From: Prochlorococcus marinus
GTDB lineage: Bacteria; Cyanobacteriota; Cyanobacteriia; PCC-6307; Cyanobiaceae
Assembly: GCF_001180325.1 (NCBI RefSeq)
Contig: NZ_CVSZ01000003.1
Location: 1-64,000, forward strand
Length of the DNA stretch: 64,000 bases
Reading direction: 5' to 3'
Positions 1-9,803 of the stretch are shown here, piece by piece. The notes under the pieces were generated by a model. The model was not told the DNA's origin. It ran no database searches and worked only from the letters and a program-made list of their open reading frames with translations. How positions within the stretch are numbered: the stretch's first letter is position 1; each line of letters opens with the position of its first letter. Both the position numbers and the translations under genes were made by a program.

Positions 1-1
1 A

Positions 2-946
2 AATATTCCAACTGCAAACTTTTGGAAAGTCAATTCCCTAGAAGAAGCCAAAAAAATTATTAATTCATCATCAATTCCATTTGTAGTAAAAGCTGATGGT
101 CTAGCTTCTGGTAAAGGTGTTTTTATTCCGAATACAAAAGATGAATGCATTAAAGCAGCAGAGACGATTTTTAATGGGAGATTTGGTAACTCTGGGAATG
201 TAGTCGTTCTAGAAGAAAAAATTCAAGGACCAGAAGTTTCAGTTTTTGCTTTATGCGATGGAAAGAGATATAAATTACTTCCAGCGGCCCAAGATCACAA
301 ACGACTTGAAGAAAAAGATAAAGGTCCCAATACAGGAGGTATGGGGGCTTATTCTCCTACCCCATTATTAAAAGAAGATTACCTAGATAGAATCATTAAA
401 GAGATAATTGAACCTACAATAAATGCTCTAAATAAAAGAAATATTGACTATAGAGGCGTAATTTATTTTGGGTTAATGATCACAAAATCTGGGCCCAAGG
501 TTATAGAATATAATTGCAGATTTGGTGATCCAGAATGTCAAACAATAATGCCCTTGATGGATCAAAATTTTGTATTTCTTTTAGAAAAATGTTCAATGGG
601 AAGTTTAACTGGTGATGAAAAAATTAATACTTCTGATAAAGTCAGTGGTTGTGTAATAGCGACCTCCAAAGGCTATCCTGACGAATACAAAACTGGCTAT
701 CAAATAAAAATAGGTAAAATTGATTCAAAGGATTGTCAAATTTTTGACTCAGGTACTTCTTTTAGTGAAAGTGGGAAATTATTAACTGCTGGAGGAAGAG
801 TTTTAAGTATTGTCTGTCAAGATAAAGACTTCGATATGGTTTTTGAAAAAGCATACAAAAATTTAAACGAAATTCATTTTGAGGGTATTTACTTTAGAAA
901 TGACATAGGTCATCAAGTGAGAAAAAACTTTTCTAAGGGGAATTAG
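2..946 (+). CDS. purD: Phosphoribosylamine-glycine ligase (GAR synthetase), 5'-truncated by window edge
   Basis: Catalyses the ATP-dependent joining of phosphoribosylamine and glycine in purine synthesis. The frame is open from base 2, giving 314 residues; roughly the first 100 residues of the family lie outside the window. Visible ATP-grasp signatures are VKADGLASGKGV, the GPEVSVFALCDG strand, DHKRLEEKDKGPNTGGMGAY and the metal-binding VIEYNCRFGDPE. The stop is four bases before the start of nblS on the same strand, so the two may be co-transcribed. The product is cytoplasmic. Nothing unusual is seen in the visible part. Confidence 0.96.
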   Translation, partial: NIPTANFWKVNSLEEAKKIINSSSIPFVVKADGLASGKGVFIPNTKDECIKAAETIFNGRFGNSGNVVVLEEKIQGPEVSVFALCDGKRYKLLPAAQDHKRLEEKDKGPNTGGMGAYSPTPLLKEDYLDRIIKEIIEPTINALNKRNIDYRGVIYFGLMITKSGPKVIEYNCRFGDPECQTIMPLMDQNFVFLLEKCSMGSLTGDEKINTSDKVSGCVIATSKGYPDEYKTGYQIKIGKIDSKDCQIFDSGTSFSESGKLLTAGGRVLSIVCQDKDFDMVFEKAYKNLNEIHFEGIYFRNDIGHQVRKNFSKGN

Positions 947-950
947 GCTT

Positions 951-3017
951 ATGGTTGATACAAATAATCGAGAAAGTAGAAAATATAACATTACTGATAA
1001 TGAAGATATAAACATTAACTATTGGATTAATGGATTTCTAGCTTGGTGGAGCGGGTTCAGTTTAAGAACAAAGTTATTAGCTATAGCTACTCTTGTCGTA
1101 AGCCTCCTTATGACAGGAATAACTTTTTTCGCTTTAAATAGTATTCAAAGAGATGCAGGTATGAATGATACTAGATATGCTCGAGATCTTGGCTTATTGT
1201 TATCTGGGAATGTTACAGAATTAGTTGCTAATAACCAAAAAAAAGAAATTTCAAATGTAGCTGAAAAGTTTTGGAGATCAAGTCGAAACCTGCGTTATAT
1301 ATTCTTTACTGATGCTGAAGATATTGTTCAACTAGGGATACCGATTAGTGCTACACCAACAAGCTCAGACAGTCAGTTTCAGCTCACTCGAAAATTAAAA
1401 CTACCTTCAGAATTGAAGAAGCGACCACAATTCCCTTTGGTCAGGCAGCATGCGACACCTCAAGGTCAAGTAACAGATGTATTTGTCCCAATGTTGTGGA
1501 AAGGCAAATATCTTGGAACTTTAGCTTTGGGAGTCACCCCTAATAAAAAAGCACTAGCCAGTGCTGCTTTAACTAGAGAAGTAACTATTGCAGTTTTTAT
1601 CTCTATTTGGGTTTTAGTTATACTTGGAGCTGTATTCAATGCACTTACAATTACAAGACCAGTCAGAGAATTAGTAAGAGGTGTTAGAGAAATTTCAAGA
1701 GGTAATTTTAAATCCAGAATTTCTTTACCTATGACAGGTGATCTAGGAGAACTCTTAAATGGATTTAACCGAATGGCAACACAGTTAGAAAATTATGATG
1801 AAGCTAATATAGAAGAACTAAAAGCGGAGCAAATAAAGCAGCAATCATTAATAGCTACAATGGCTGATGGTGCAATATTATTGGACTCACAAGGCAAGAT
1901 TGTACTTACTAATCCAACAGCAAAGAGATTATTTCGTTGGGAAGGAAGATTTCTTGAAGGCAAACATTTTTTAAATGAAATCCCCGAAATTTTATCCAAC
2001 GACTTACATACAAATATAGAATCTATTTTAAAAAGGGAAAAGGAGAATGACGATTTAAGATTCAGCTTAGGAGAGCCAGCAAGAACCTTAAGAATTGTCT
2101 TGCAATCAGTCTTAGATACAAATAAAGTTGAATTAAAAGGAATTGCGGTAACAATCCAAGATTTAACTAGAGAAGTTGAACTTAACGCCGCACAAAATAG
2201 ATTCATAAGCAATGTATCACATGAATTAAGGACACCACTTTTTAATATCAAAAGTTATGTAGAGACCTTACATGATTTAAAAGATCAGCTTTCTGATGAA
2301 GAACAAATAGAATTTTTAGGAATTGCAAATTCAGAGACTGATAGGTTAACAAGACTTGTAAATGATGTATTAGATTTATCGAGATTGGAGTCTGGGAAAA
2401 TTGTTCAACTAGAGCAAATGGACATAAAACCAGCAATAGAACAGACTCTTAGAAATTATAGACTTAATGCTTCAGAAAAAAATGTTTCATTAGCTCATGA
2501 CATAGAGGAAACTATTCCTCCAATTCTTGGTAATTTTGATTTACTTTTGCAGGTTTTTGATAATTTACTAGGAAATGGATTGAAATTTAGTCCAAAAAAC
2601 AGCTCCTTAATGATAAGAGCTTATACTTGGCCAGATTCCTGTCCTGCTCTCCCTCCAAGTATTAAAAAAGATGGAGTCCCTCAATGTGAATTAGTTTCAC
2701 CACTTCCAAAAGTAAGAATTGAAATTGCTGATACTGGCTCAGGAATATCTCAGGCTGATCAAGAAAAGATATTTGATCGTTTTTATAGAGTAGAGAATTC
2801 TGTTCATACTGAGCAAGGAACGGGTTTAGGTTTATCTATAGTGCGGGGAATAATTGAGAAACACGGTGGGGAGATTCGTATGGCTAGTGAATTAGGAGTA
2901 GGAACAACGTTTTGGTTTGATTTGGCCTTGGCACAATCTGATAAAGATGAATTATTGACAAAAGCCATCAATAATTTAGACTCTTTCCCAGGTTCTGAAA
3001 TTAAAGAAATTATCTAA
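951..3017 (+). CDS. nblS: Membrane sensor histidine kinase NblS (Hik33/DspA type)
   Basis: This 688-residue kinase has two membrane helices (about 36-62 and 206-230) bracketing a sensor segment, then a HAMP region (ITRPVRELVRGVREI), a PAS domain (about 290-405), HisKA with phospho-acceptor His424 in SHELRTP, and a HATPase with N (DNLLGNGLKFS), G1 (DTGSGIS), F and G2 (GTGLGLSIV) boxes. The architecture matches cyanobacterial NblS, which signals high light and nutrient stress through the response regulator RpaB and controls hli genes. Three hli genes near 38 kb are plausible targets. It overlaps the convergent kaiC by four bases. Confidence 0.93.
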   Translation: MVDTNNRESRKYNITDNEDININYWINGFLAWWSGFSLRTKLLAIATLVVSLLMTGITFFALNSIQRDAGMNDTRYARDLGLLLSGNVTELVANNQKKEISNVAEKFWRSSRNLRYIFFTDAEDIVQLGIPISATPTSSDSQFQLTRKLKLPSELKKRPQFPLVRQHATPQGQVTDVFVPMLWKGKYLGTLALGVTPNKKALASAALTREVTIAVFISIWVLVILGAVFNALTITRPVRELVRGVREISRGNFKSRISLPMTGDLGELLNGFNRMATQLENYDEANIEELKAEQIKQQSLIATMADGAILLDSQGKIVLTNPTAKRLFRWEGRFLEGKHFLNEIPEILSNDLHTNIESILKREKENDDLRFSLGEPARTLRIVLQSVLDTNKVELKGIAVTIQDLTREVELNAAQNRFISNVSHELRTPLFNIKSYVETLHDLKDQLSDEEQIEFLGIANSETDRLTRLVNDVLDLSRLESGKIVQLEQMDIKPAIEQTLRNYRLNASEKNVSLAHDIEETIPPILGNFDLLLQVFDNLLGNGLKFSPKNSSLMIRAYTWPDSCPALPPSIKKDGVPQCELVSPLPKVRIEIADTGSGISQADQEKIFDRFYRVENSVHTEQGTGLGLSIVRGIIEKHGGEIRMASELGVGTTFWFDLALAQSDKDELLTKAINNLDSFPGSEIKEII

Positions 3018-4543
3018 TTATTATCTATTCCTTTAAATACATTTTGAACATTTTGATCAGGCACAACTCTGTGAGGGGCACCACTAAATATTTGTTCAAA
3101 ATTAGAAAAAGAATCCCTTATTTCTGGACCACTATTTGTAATAATAAATTCTCTTATTCGTTTATCATGCCATGATCCCCGCATTTTAAAAACATTTAAA
3201 GCCCGTGCCATCTCACCTTTTATTTCTACATATTGAAGCAACAATATGGTGTCTGTAATTGTTGAGATGTGAGAATCAGTTATAGAATGACTTCCCATAA
3301 ATTCTTCTGCAGTATTAGTAAAAAAGCCTGCTATTTCCTCTTGTTTTGTATAACCAGTAACAGCAATTACAAACTGTCTAAATGCGTTCAAACTTACACC
3401 TCTGGCTAATGCAGAGAGAGAATCAATTGCCATTCTTTTTGGTTTAAATTGATTAATTTGCGTTTTTATAATTTGTAAGTGATCCTCTAAACCAGTTGAT
3501 TCAGGATATGCACAAATAATTTTTAATAATCCATCACTTTCCATTTTTTCAAAATCTATACCCCAGCTAGTAGCATTCCTAAGCAATTGAGCCCTAGATT
3601 CTTCATATGCAAAAAGTATTGCTCTTTCATTATTGTTATAAGCATCTTCAACAAATTTCGATACAAGCATTGTTTTGCCCGTACCAGTTGCTCCAGTAGC
3701 GAGAATAATGGAATCTTGAAAATATCCTCCACCACACATATCATCCAAATCTTTAACTCCAGAGCTAATCCTTATATTTGAGGATCTCTGCGTTAATCTC
3801 ATTGCTCCTAACGCAAACACACTTATTCCATCCATTCCCATAGTGAATGGATATTCACCTTTCATATGTACAGTGCCTCTTAACTTCAGAACTTCTAAAG
3901 TTCTTCTTCTCTTCTCTGACTCAAGAACATTTCTTAATAAGACAACATTATCAGATACAAATTCTTCTACACCATATCTAGCAATTGGTCCGTAATCATC
4001 CACCCTTTCAGTAGTCATAACTGTTGTCACACCTATTTCTTTTAATCTTGCAATCAATCTAAATATTTCCCTTCTAACAACGTAAATGGCATCATACTGT
4101 TGAAAGACAGCCGTTATTGAATCTATTGCAACTCTTTTAGCTTTATATTTTCTAATTGCATAACTAATCCTCTCAATAAGACCAGACAAGTCAAAGTTAC
4201 CCGCCACATCCTGACCATCAGGATCAGGAGATGCGTCCAGAATAAAAAGTTTATTTTGATCAATTAATTCTTGTAAATCCCAACCAAAACTTGCAGCATT
4301 TCTAATAATGTCTAAAGGTGATTCCTCAAATGTTACAAAGATTCCAGGTTCATCAAAATTACAAATTCCATGGTGAAGGTATTGCAGAGAAAAAACAGTT
4401 TTACCAGTTCCTGAGGTACCACTAACGAGTGTACTTCGAGAGACAGGCAATCCACCCCTACAAACATCATCAAAACCCTCTATTCCAGTTGGTAATTTTT
4501 GTACTTGCATTTTATTTGATTTGCCAAATTTCTTATCATTCAT
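3014..4543 (-). CDS. kaiC: Circadian clock ATPase/autokinase KaiC
   Basis: The 509-residue protein carries two RecA-like domains. CI has a P-loop at 42-49 (GTSGTGKT) and catalytic Glu73/Glu74. CII has a P-loop at 284-291 (GATGTGKT), Glu314/Glu315 and the phosphorylation pair Ser427-Thr428 in SHISTITDT, equivalent to S431/T432 of Synechococcus elongatus. All catalytic elements are present. The C-terminal tail, which binds KaiA in other species, is shorter and has diverged after FEQIFSGAPHR. It lies 72 bases downstream of kaiB on the same strand, presumably in one operon. No kaiA is present, which fits an hourglass-type timer. Confidence 0.98.
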   Translation of the reverse strand: MNDKKFGKSNKMQVQKLPTGIEGFDDVCRGGLPVSRSTLVSGTSGTGKTVFSLQYLHHGICNFDEPGIFVTFEESPLDIIRNAASFGWDLQELIDQNKLFILDASPDPDGQDVAGNFDLSGLIERISYAIRKYKAKRVAIDSITAVFQQYDAIYVVRREIFRLIARLKEIGVTTVMTTERVDDYGPIARYGVEEFVSDNVVLLRNVLESEKRRRTLEVLKLRGTVHMKGEYPFTMGMDGISVFALGAMRLTQRSSNIRISSGVKDLDDMCGGGYFQDSIILATGATGTGKTMLVSKFVEDAYNNNERAILFAYEESRAQLLRNATSWGIDFEKMESDGLLKIICAYPESTGLEDHLQIIKTQINQFKPKRMAIDSLSALARGVSLNAFRQFVIAVTGYTKQEEIAGFFTNTAEEFMGSHSITDSHISTITDTILLLQYVEIKGEMARALNVFKMRGSWHDKRIREFIITNSGPEIRDSFSNFEQIFSGAPHRVVPDQNVQNVFKGIDNN

Positions 4544-4615
4544 AGTTTTTTTGTGCTTATTAAAAAAAAATAAAATAAATTTTGAATTTATTTTTAATTT
4601 TAAAAGTTATATATA

Positions 4616-4933
4616 TTATTTATCTCCACTATATTCAGTTTCAGTTAATTCATCAAAAAGTAGATCTAAACCAATTAAAACTTTCTCTCTATCTGAAAGA
4701 TCACCTATTATTTTTCTAACTGGTGGCGGTAAAATTTTAGCTAATGTTGGAGTGGCTAAAATTTTATCTTCTTCTGCAAGTTGTGGTTGCTTAAGTACAT
4801 CGATAACCTTCAAAGCATAAACTCCTTTGAATTCATTATCTAAAATTTCTCTTAAGGTATTTAAAGCTCTCATTGAATTAGGAGTATTTCCAGCAACATA
4901 GAGTTTTAAAATATATGTTTTCCTTGCTGCCAT
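4616..4933 (-). CDS. kaiB: Circadian clock protein KaiB
   Basis: A 105-residue thioredoxin-like protein with the KaiB core ([14 protein letters not shown] near the N-terminus, then [26 protein letters not shown]). KaiB binds phosphorylated KaiC CI rings and normally sequesters KaiA at night. Here the partner KaiA is missing, so only KaiC binding and output signalling would remain. It is the first gene of a kaiBC unit; 143 bases separate its start from the divergent rplU. Confidence 0.97.
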   Translation of the reverse strand: MAARKTYILKLYVAGNTPNSMRALNTLREILDNEFKGVYALKVIDVLKQPQLAEEDKILATPTLAKILPPPVRKIIGDLSDREKVLIGLDLLFDELTETEYSGDK

Positions 4934-5076
4934 CGTTATTGTTCCTGAAATGATATGAAAGATTTAAAACAACCCTTGACTTATTACACTACAAAATAAG
5001 AAAATAAACAAACTATTATGATTGCTTATTGGGCTTAATCAAATTATTAATTTGAGCCTAGTAGCGTCTTTAAGAC
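4934..5076. other. kaiB-rplU divergent intergenic region; position where kaiA would be expected
   Basis: Only 143 bases lie between the kaiB and rplU starts. In marine Synechococcus the order is kaiA-kaiB-kaiC next to rplU-rpmA (established knowledge). I see no reading frame or recognisable KaiA remnant on either strand, so the gene is fully deleted. The space must hold the promoters of both divergent units. Confidence 0.8.
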
Positions 5077-5517
5077 ATGACAAATTCTAAAAAATCCTCA
5101 AACAATTCTTCTAAAAGTAATGAATTGTATGCAATAGCAGAAACTTCAGGTCAACAATTTTGGTTCGAAGTTGACAGATATTATGATATAGACAGGTTAA
5201 ATGCAAAAGAGAAAGACAAAATAACACTGGAAAAAGTTTTAGTTTTAAAGGACAAAGATTCTATAACTATTGGTAAACCTTACGTTAAAGACGCAAAAAT
5301 TGAATTAGAAGTAGTCTCTCATAAAAGAGATAAGAAGATTCTTGTATACAAGATGCGTCCAAAAAAAAAGACAAGAAGAAAGATGGGACACAGGCAAGAA
5401 CTTACAAGAGTTATGGTAAAATCTATAACAATTGGTAAAAGCGCTCCCAAGTCTTCTGTAAAAAAGGAAACTGTTAAAAAGGAAACTAAACCAAAATCAG
5501 AAAAATCTACAAATTAA
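5077..5517 (+). CDS. rplU: 50S ribosomal protein bL21
   Basis: A 146-residue bL21 homologue with the typical core (YAIAETSGQQFWFEVDRYYDID, then YKMRPKKKTRRKMGHRQ, which contacts 23S rRNA). It carries N-terminal and lysine-rich C-terminal extensions of about 15 and 30 residues beyond the bacterial core of about 103. rpmA follows after 9 bases, the standard L21-L27 pair. Confidence 0.97.
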   Translation: MTNSKKSSNNSSKSNELYAIAETSGQQFWFEVDRYYDIDRLNAKEKDKITLEKVLVLKDKDSITIGKPYVKDAKIELEVVSHKRDKKILVYKMRPKKKTRRKMGHRQELTRVMVKSITIGKSAPKSSVKKETVKKETKPKSEKSTN

Positions 5518-5526
5518 ACACTTCTA

Positions 5527-5787
5527 ATGGCTCATAAAAAAGGAACAGGTTCTACTAGAAACGGAAGAGATTCAAATTCCAAAAGATTGGGTGTTAAAGC
5601 TTATGGAGGAGAAAAAGTAACTGCTGGATCAATCTTGATACGTCAAAGAGGCACCTCTTTCCTTCCAGGAAATAATGTTGGGAAAGGTAAAGATGACACC
5701 CTTTTTGCGCTCAAAGAAGGAACAGTAAGTTTCGAAAGCATTAAAAGAAATTTAAGAAATAGAAAAAGAGTTAATATAGTTATCTAA
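5527..5787 (+). CDS. rpmA: 50S ribosomal protein bL27
   Basis: An 86-residue bL27 with the diagnostic N-terminal segment ([20 protein letters not shown]) that reaches toward the peptidyl-transferase centre, followed by [23 protein letters not shown]. There is no cleavable leader of the Firmicute type. Its last 8 bases overlap the end of the convergent methyltransferase gene. Confidence 0.98.
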   Translation: MAHKKGTGSTRNGRDSNSKRLGVKAYGGEKVTAGSILIRQRGTSFLPGNNVGKGKDDTLFALKEGTVSFESIKRNLRNRKRVNIVI

Positions 5788-6520
5788 TTTTCTTATAAGC
5801 TCTTGTAGTTATAAGAATAGGATGAAATACTTCTAAAAAATTTGATTGAAGAGTCTCAAAAAACTTTTCAACAACTTGAATGTCGTCGATATGAAACGGA
5901 TATTCATTTTTTTCTCCTTTGAAAAAATACCAATTAAATAAAGCAATAGAATTAGCATCCATAAATTCATTGAAAATCTGAATTTGATAAGCTGGATCAG
6001 CAAGATGTTCCAAAACATCAAGGCAAACTATCGTATCAAATTTAGATATTTGTGTATCTTTAATTGTCTTGCAAAAAGTAAGTTTTTTTTCGACTCCTAA
6101 TTTCTTAGCCCTGTATTCAACAAAGTTTCTATTTGTCTCATTAATATCTACAAAAAAAACATGCTCAACTTTTGAAGACATAGCGTTAGCTAAGGCATGC
6201 GTTCCAATACCTCCTCCAAAATCTAAAACCAAATCTCTAGAAAATCTCTGCTGAAGTTTTAAAGTATCAGAGATGTAGTCCTTGCTTGTGATATGCCAAG
6301 CAGCTAAATCAGCTACATGCCGATCTCCAACTATTTCAGTATAAAAATCTGAAACATCATTTAAAGCATCTCCAGGATGTGAATTTGCTAAATTCATCTT
6401 TGCATTTGCAAGGAATCCATCTAAATCACATTCTCTAATAGATAAGTATTCCATTAAATGTGATTTCAAATTAAAAGCATTGTCTAAAAACTCTTTTACA
6501 ATAAAATTATTATTTTTCAA
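5780..6520 (-). CDS. Class I SAM-dependent methyltransferase, substrate unknown
   Basis: A 246-residue protein with the SAM-binding motif [17 protein letters not shown] (about residues 94-109), an acidic post-motif ([10 protein letters not shown]) and a motif resembling [12 protein letters not shown]. About 90 residues of helical N-terminus precede the Rossmann fold. The substrate cannot be deduced. The gene converges on rpmA with an 8-base overlap and diverges from truB. Confidence 0.75.
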   Translation of the reverse strand: MKNNNFIVKEFLDNAFNLKSHLMEYLSIRECDLDGFLANAKMNLANSHPGDALNDVSDFYTEIVGDRHVADLAAWHITSKDYISDTLKLQQRFSRDLVLDFGGGIGTHALANAMSSKVEHVFFVDINETNRNFVEYRAKKLGVEKKLTFCKTIKDTQISKFDTIVCLDVLEHLADPAYQIQIFNEFMDANSIALFNWYFFKGEKNEYPFHIDDIQVVEKFFETLQSNFLEVFHPILITTRAYKKIR

Positions 6521-6596
6521 TTTCTTTCTCTAAATTTTCGATACCAAAATCATAGGATGATTATAAATCTTTCTCAAAGTATTCTTAATATTAAAA

Positions 6597-7514
6597 ATGG
6601 ATACTAAAGATGGATTCTTAGTAATTAATAAAGATAAAGGATGTACCTCACATGATTGTGTTAAACAAATAAGAAAGTTACTTAATACGAAAAAGGTCGG
6701 TCACACAGGAACTCTTGACCCAGAAGTTATAGGAATATTACCAATCGCGATTGGCACTGCAACAAGATTTATTCAATATCTCCCTCAGGGTAAAACTTAC
6801 ATAGGACAAATTAAATTAGGGATAAGAACCAACACTGATGATATTCACGGAGAAATAATTAATCAAAAAAGTTGGCCTAAAATCAGTGATGAAAAATTAG
6901 ATAAATACTTAAATAGATTTAGAGGAATTATTAAACAAATTCCTCCGAAAGTATCTAGTGTGCACGTTAATGGTGAGAGAGCTTATAAGAAATCATTCAG
7001 GAATGAAGTTTTTGAATTAGCACCAAGAGAAGTAAAAATAGACGAACTTACTTTAATGAAATGGGACCAAATAAACGGAATCATAGAAATAAAAATCAAT
7101 TGTTCAGCAGGTACATACATAAGAGCAATTGCAAGAGATTTAGGAGAAATTCTTGATTCCGAGGGTTGCCTTCTACAACTAAAAAGGATTTCAGCTTGTG
7201 GCTTTGATGAACAAAACTCTATAAAAATATCTGATATCGAAAAAGGTAAAAAAAACTCGAAAAATTTCATTATTCCAACAATTTCTGCTCTTAATCACAT
7301 TTCATCATTTGTCTTAAGTACCGAAGAACAAATCAATTTTTGGCAAACAGGAAGGGCGATTAGAGTTGATATTAATCACTTCCAGGAAAACAAATGTTTT
7401 GACTACAAAAAACCCATAAAAGTAATAGATAAAAAACAAATACTACTTGGGATAGGTTTCTTAAATGAGGAGCAATCTAATATAACTCCAAAATTAGTCC
7501 TTAATGCTAAATAA
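6597..7514 (+). CDS. truB: tRNA pseudouridine(55) synthase TruB
   Basis: Isomerises U55 in the T-loop of most tRNAs. The 305-residue protein has the catalytic motif [19 protein letters not shown] with nucleophile Asp41, the [16 protein letters not shown] segment and a C-terminal PUA-like part. The length is normal. It diverges from the methyltransferase with a 76-base gap and converges on the SpoIID-like gene with 12 bases between stops. Confidence 0.96.
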   Translation: MDTKDGFLVINKDKGCTSHDCVKQIRKLLNTKKVGHTGTLDPEVIGILPIAIGTATRFIQYLPQGKTYIGQIKLGIRTNTDDIHGEIINQKSWPKISDEKLDKYLNRFRGIIKQIPPKVSSVHVNGERAYKKSFRNEVFELAPREVKIDELTLMKWDQINGIIEIKINCSAGTYIRAIARDLGEILDSEGCLLQLKRISACGFDEQNSIKISDIEKGKKNSKNFIIPTISALNHISSFVLSTEEQINFWQTGRAIRVDINHFQENKCFDYKKPIKVIDKKQILLGIGFLNEEQSNITPKLVLNAK

Positions 7515-7526
7515 CTTCTACAACTT

Positions 7527-8726
7527 CTACAGGTAATCTTTTCTAAAAGGTTTAATCTGCACACCCTTATAAAAATGCTTTAATATTCTTTCTGCTTTTT
7601 GGCCTCTAGAAGCAAGATATCTTGCCCCCCATTGACTCATACCTACTCCATGACCTGATCCCTGTCCAACAACTATCAAACCTTTTTTTGTAGGAAATTT
7701 ATTATTTAATTTTTCTTCAAAAAATTTAAATCTCACAAAATTACTGTTGAGGCCTAATTTTTTTCTTAAAACTACCCCAGATATTTGATCAGAACCATAA
7801 GCTCCAATAAGTTGTACATTTTTTACCCTTCCGGTACTAGTAATATCTAGAATCTCTATATTTTGCAAACCTCCAATTTTGGGGAACAAATCAATTAATT
7901 CATTACTTGAAAATTTTTTTTGCCATCTAAATTTTGGATTATTTTTATCAAAATCTTTCACACTTGATAAATATGGATATTTATTCTTCCATACATCTTG
8001 GCTATTTTCCGTCATTCCACCTGAACTACTATGAAACAAAGCATTAATTAATTTATTTTTATACGTCAATACCAAAGATCTGGTACTTTTAACCGCTCTG
8101 ATAGTTTTATAAGTTCTTGACTCTAACCCATTATAGACTTGATTTTTTTGGGTTGAATCTATATCAAATAAATTATTTCCCTTTTGCTTTAAAGCGTAAG
8201 TTCTTGAGGCAATTGCTTGTGCTTTTAATGCTTCAATAGGCCATTTTGTTGGCATCTCTGAGCCCACTACACTACCTAGGTATTTTTCTATTCCTAATAC
8301 ATTCACTACCAATATTTCAGAATCAAGTACGAAGAGATTAAGTTTACCAGAAAATCTTTTCTGACCTACCCATATACCTCTTCCATCAAAAGATCTAATT
8401 TGAAATTGTTGATTACTTTTTAAGTCATATTTTTTTTGTCTATTCTTATCAAAATATAAAATTTTTCTATTTTTCTCATTTTTCAAAGTTAAGCCTTTTA
8501 TTTTTTTTCTTGAAAAAAATTCCCCCTCTATGATTAAAGGAATTGATCTATCTGATCTAATTCTTAAATTGTTATTTTTTGATATCAAAACTCTAATTAT
8601 TGGCTCTCTAGATGCAAAAACACTTTGATTCTGAAAAACACAAATAAAGAATATGATTATCAGGCAACATTTACTATAATTATTTTTAAATTTAAGTATC
8701 ACTTTGTTTAAAAAACAAATGCTCAA
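7527..8726 (-). CDS. SpoIID/LytB-domain exported protein
   Basis: The 399-residue protein has a basic N-terminus and a hydrophobic signal/anchor (about 16-37). A SpoIID/LytB core follows: VVGSEMPTKWPIEALKAQAIASRTYAL, FHSSSGGMTENSQDVW and the terminal GQGSGHGVGMSQWGARYLA. SpoIID is a lytic transglycosylase that needs denuded glycan in sporulating bacteria. Cyanobacterial homologues are likely envelope or peptidoglycan enzymes, but their exact role is unproven. The catalytic Glu of SpoIID corresponds to the conserved GSEMP segment. Confidence 0.88.
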   Translation of the reverse strand: MSICFLNKVILKFKNNYSKCCLIIIFFICVFQNQSVFASREPIIRVLISKNNNLRIRSDRSIPLIIEGEFFSRKKIKGLTLKNEKNRKILYFDKNRQKKYDLKSNQQFQIRSFDGRGIWVGQKRFSGKLNLFVLDSEILVVNVLGIEKYLGSVVGSEMPTKWPIEALKAQAIASRTYALKQKGNNLFDIDSTQKNQVYNGLESRTYKTIRAVKSTRSLVLTYKNKLINALFHSSSGGMTENSQDVWKNKYPYLSSVKDFDKNNPKFRWQKKFSSNELIDLFPKIGGLQNIEILDITSTGRVKNVQLIGAYGSDQISGVVLRKKLGLNSNFVRFKFFEEKLNNKFPTKKGLIVVGQGSGHGVGMSQWGARYLASRGQKAERILKHFYKGVQIKPFRKDYL

Positions 8727-8791
8727 TTTGCCTAAGTTTGACTAAAAGTCTAGATTTAATCCAGATATAAAAATAAAAATATCATAAATAA

Positions 8792-9730
8792 GTGAATATC
8801 ACCTTCTTAGGAACAAGCTCAGGAGTCCCATCCTTAACGAGAAATGTTTCTTCTCTAGCACTCAAATTATCACAGTCCTCAGAAGTTTGGCTTTTTGATT
8901 GTGGAGAGGGAACTCAACATCAAATAATGAAAAGCAATATTAAATCTTCTCAAATCAAGAAAATATTTATTACACATATGCATGGTGATCATATTTATGG
9001 TTTACCGGGACTTTTGGCTACCTTAGGTTTATCAGGCAATAGTGAGGGTATTGAAATTTATGGTCCTTCAGAGTTGCGAAGTTTTATAAATTCTGCGCTT
9101 AAAAGTAGTTTTTGCAAATTGTCATTCCCATTGCACTTTGTGGAAGTTGAAAGTTTTGCATCAAAAAATAAAAATTTATTTGAAAACAACAAAATAAAAG
9201 TAAATTGCGCCTACCTTAAACATAAAATACCTGCTTATGGTTATAGGGTGAGTGAAAAAGATAAGCCAGGTATATTTGATATACAAAAAGCAGAGTCTCT
9301 AAATATAGAACCAGGACCAATTTATTCAGAACTGCAAAAAGGTAAAAAAGTCGTATTAGCGGATGGGAGGACATTTGATGGAAAAGAATTCTGTGGACCT
9401 CCTAGAGAAGGAGAAAGTTTTGTTTATTGCACAGATACAGTTTTTAGCGAATCAGCTGTTTCACTATCGAAAAATGCCGATTTACTCGTACATGAATCAA
9501 CATTTTCTCAGGAGGATGAGAGCATGGCCTATGAAAAATTACATTCCACAACAATCATGGCTGCCAAAACAGCATTATTATCTAATACAAAAAAATTAAT
9601 TATTACTCATTTAAGTCCAAGATATAATAATAAAAATTCAATTACACCAAGCGATTTGCTTAAAGAAGCGCAAAAAGTTTTTCCAAATACTCAACTTGCA
9701 AAAGATTTTCTAACAGTAGAAATAAAATAA
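8792..9730 (+). CDS. rnz: Ribonuclease Z (tRNA 3'-processing endonuclease)
   Basis: This metallo-beta-lactamase-fold nuclease removes 3' trailers from tRNA precursors. The 312 residues start at GTG (MNITFLGTSSGVPS), which fits the family N-terminus exactly. The metal-binding motif THMHGDHIYGLPGL is intact, with further ligands in CTDTVF and LIITHLSPRY. The flexible exosite arm (about 150-200) is present. The window's tRNA-Val gene does not encode CCA, so processing would precede CCA addition. Confidence 0.95.
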   Translation: MNITFLGTSSGVPSLTRNVSSLALKLSQSSEVWLFDCGEGTQHQIMKSNIKSSQIKKIFITHMHGDHIYGLPGLLATLGLSGNSEGIEIYGPSELRSFINSALKSSFCKLSFPLHFVEVESFASKNKNLFENNKIKVNCAYLKHKIPAYGYRVSEKDKPGIFDIQKAESLNIEPGPIYSELQKGKKVVLADGRTFDGKEFCGPPREGESFVYCTDTVFSESAVSLSKNADLLVHESTFSQEDESMAYEKLHSTTIMAAKTALLSNTKKLIITHLSPRYNNKNSITPSDLLKEAQKVFPNTQLAKDFLTVEIK

Positions 9731-9774
9731 ACTGCAACAGTTCGTTAGCAGGAGGGTTGTAAATGACCAACCCA
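9730..9774 (+). promoter_or_regulatory. Two small hairpins in the leader of the pentapeptide gene
   Basis: AACTG-CAA-CAGTT (9730-9742) and GGGTTG-N8-CAACCC (9755-9774) are perfect short stems. The second folds next to an AGGAGG that precedes a four-codon ATG...TGA minicistron (9764-9778). Either may be part of the rnz 3' end or a translational leader; this is visual inference only. Confidence 0.3.
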
Positions 9775-9803
9775 TGAAATAATAGTCTTAGGTTTTCTAT
9801 TTG

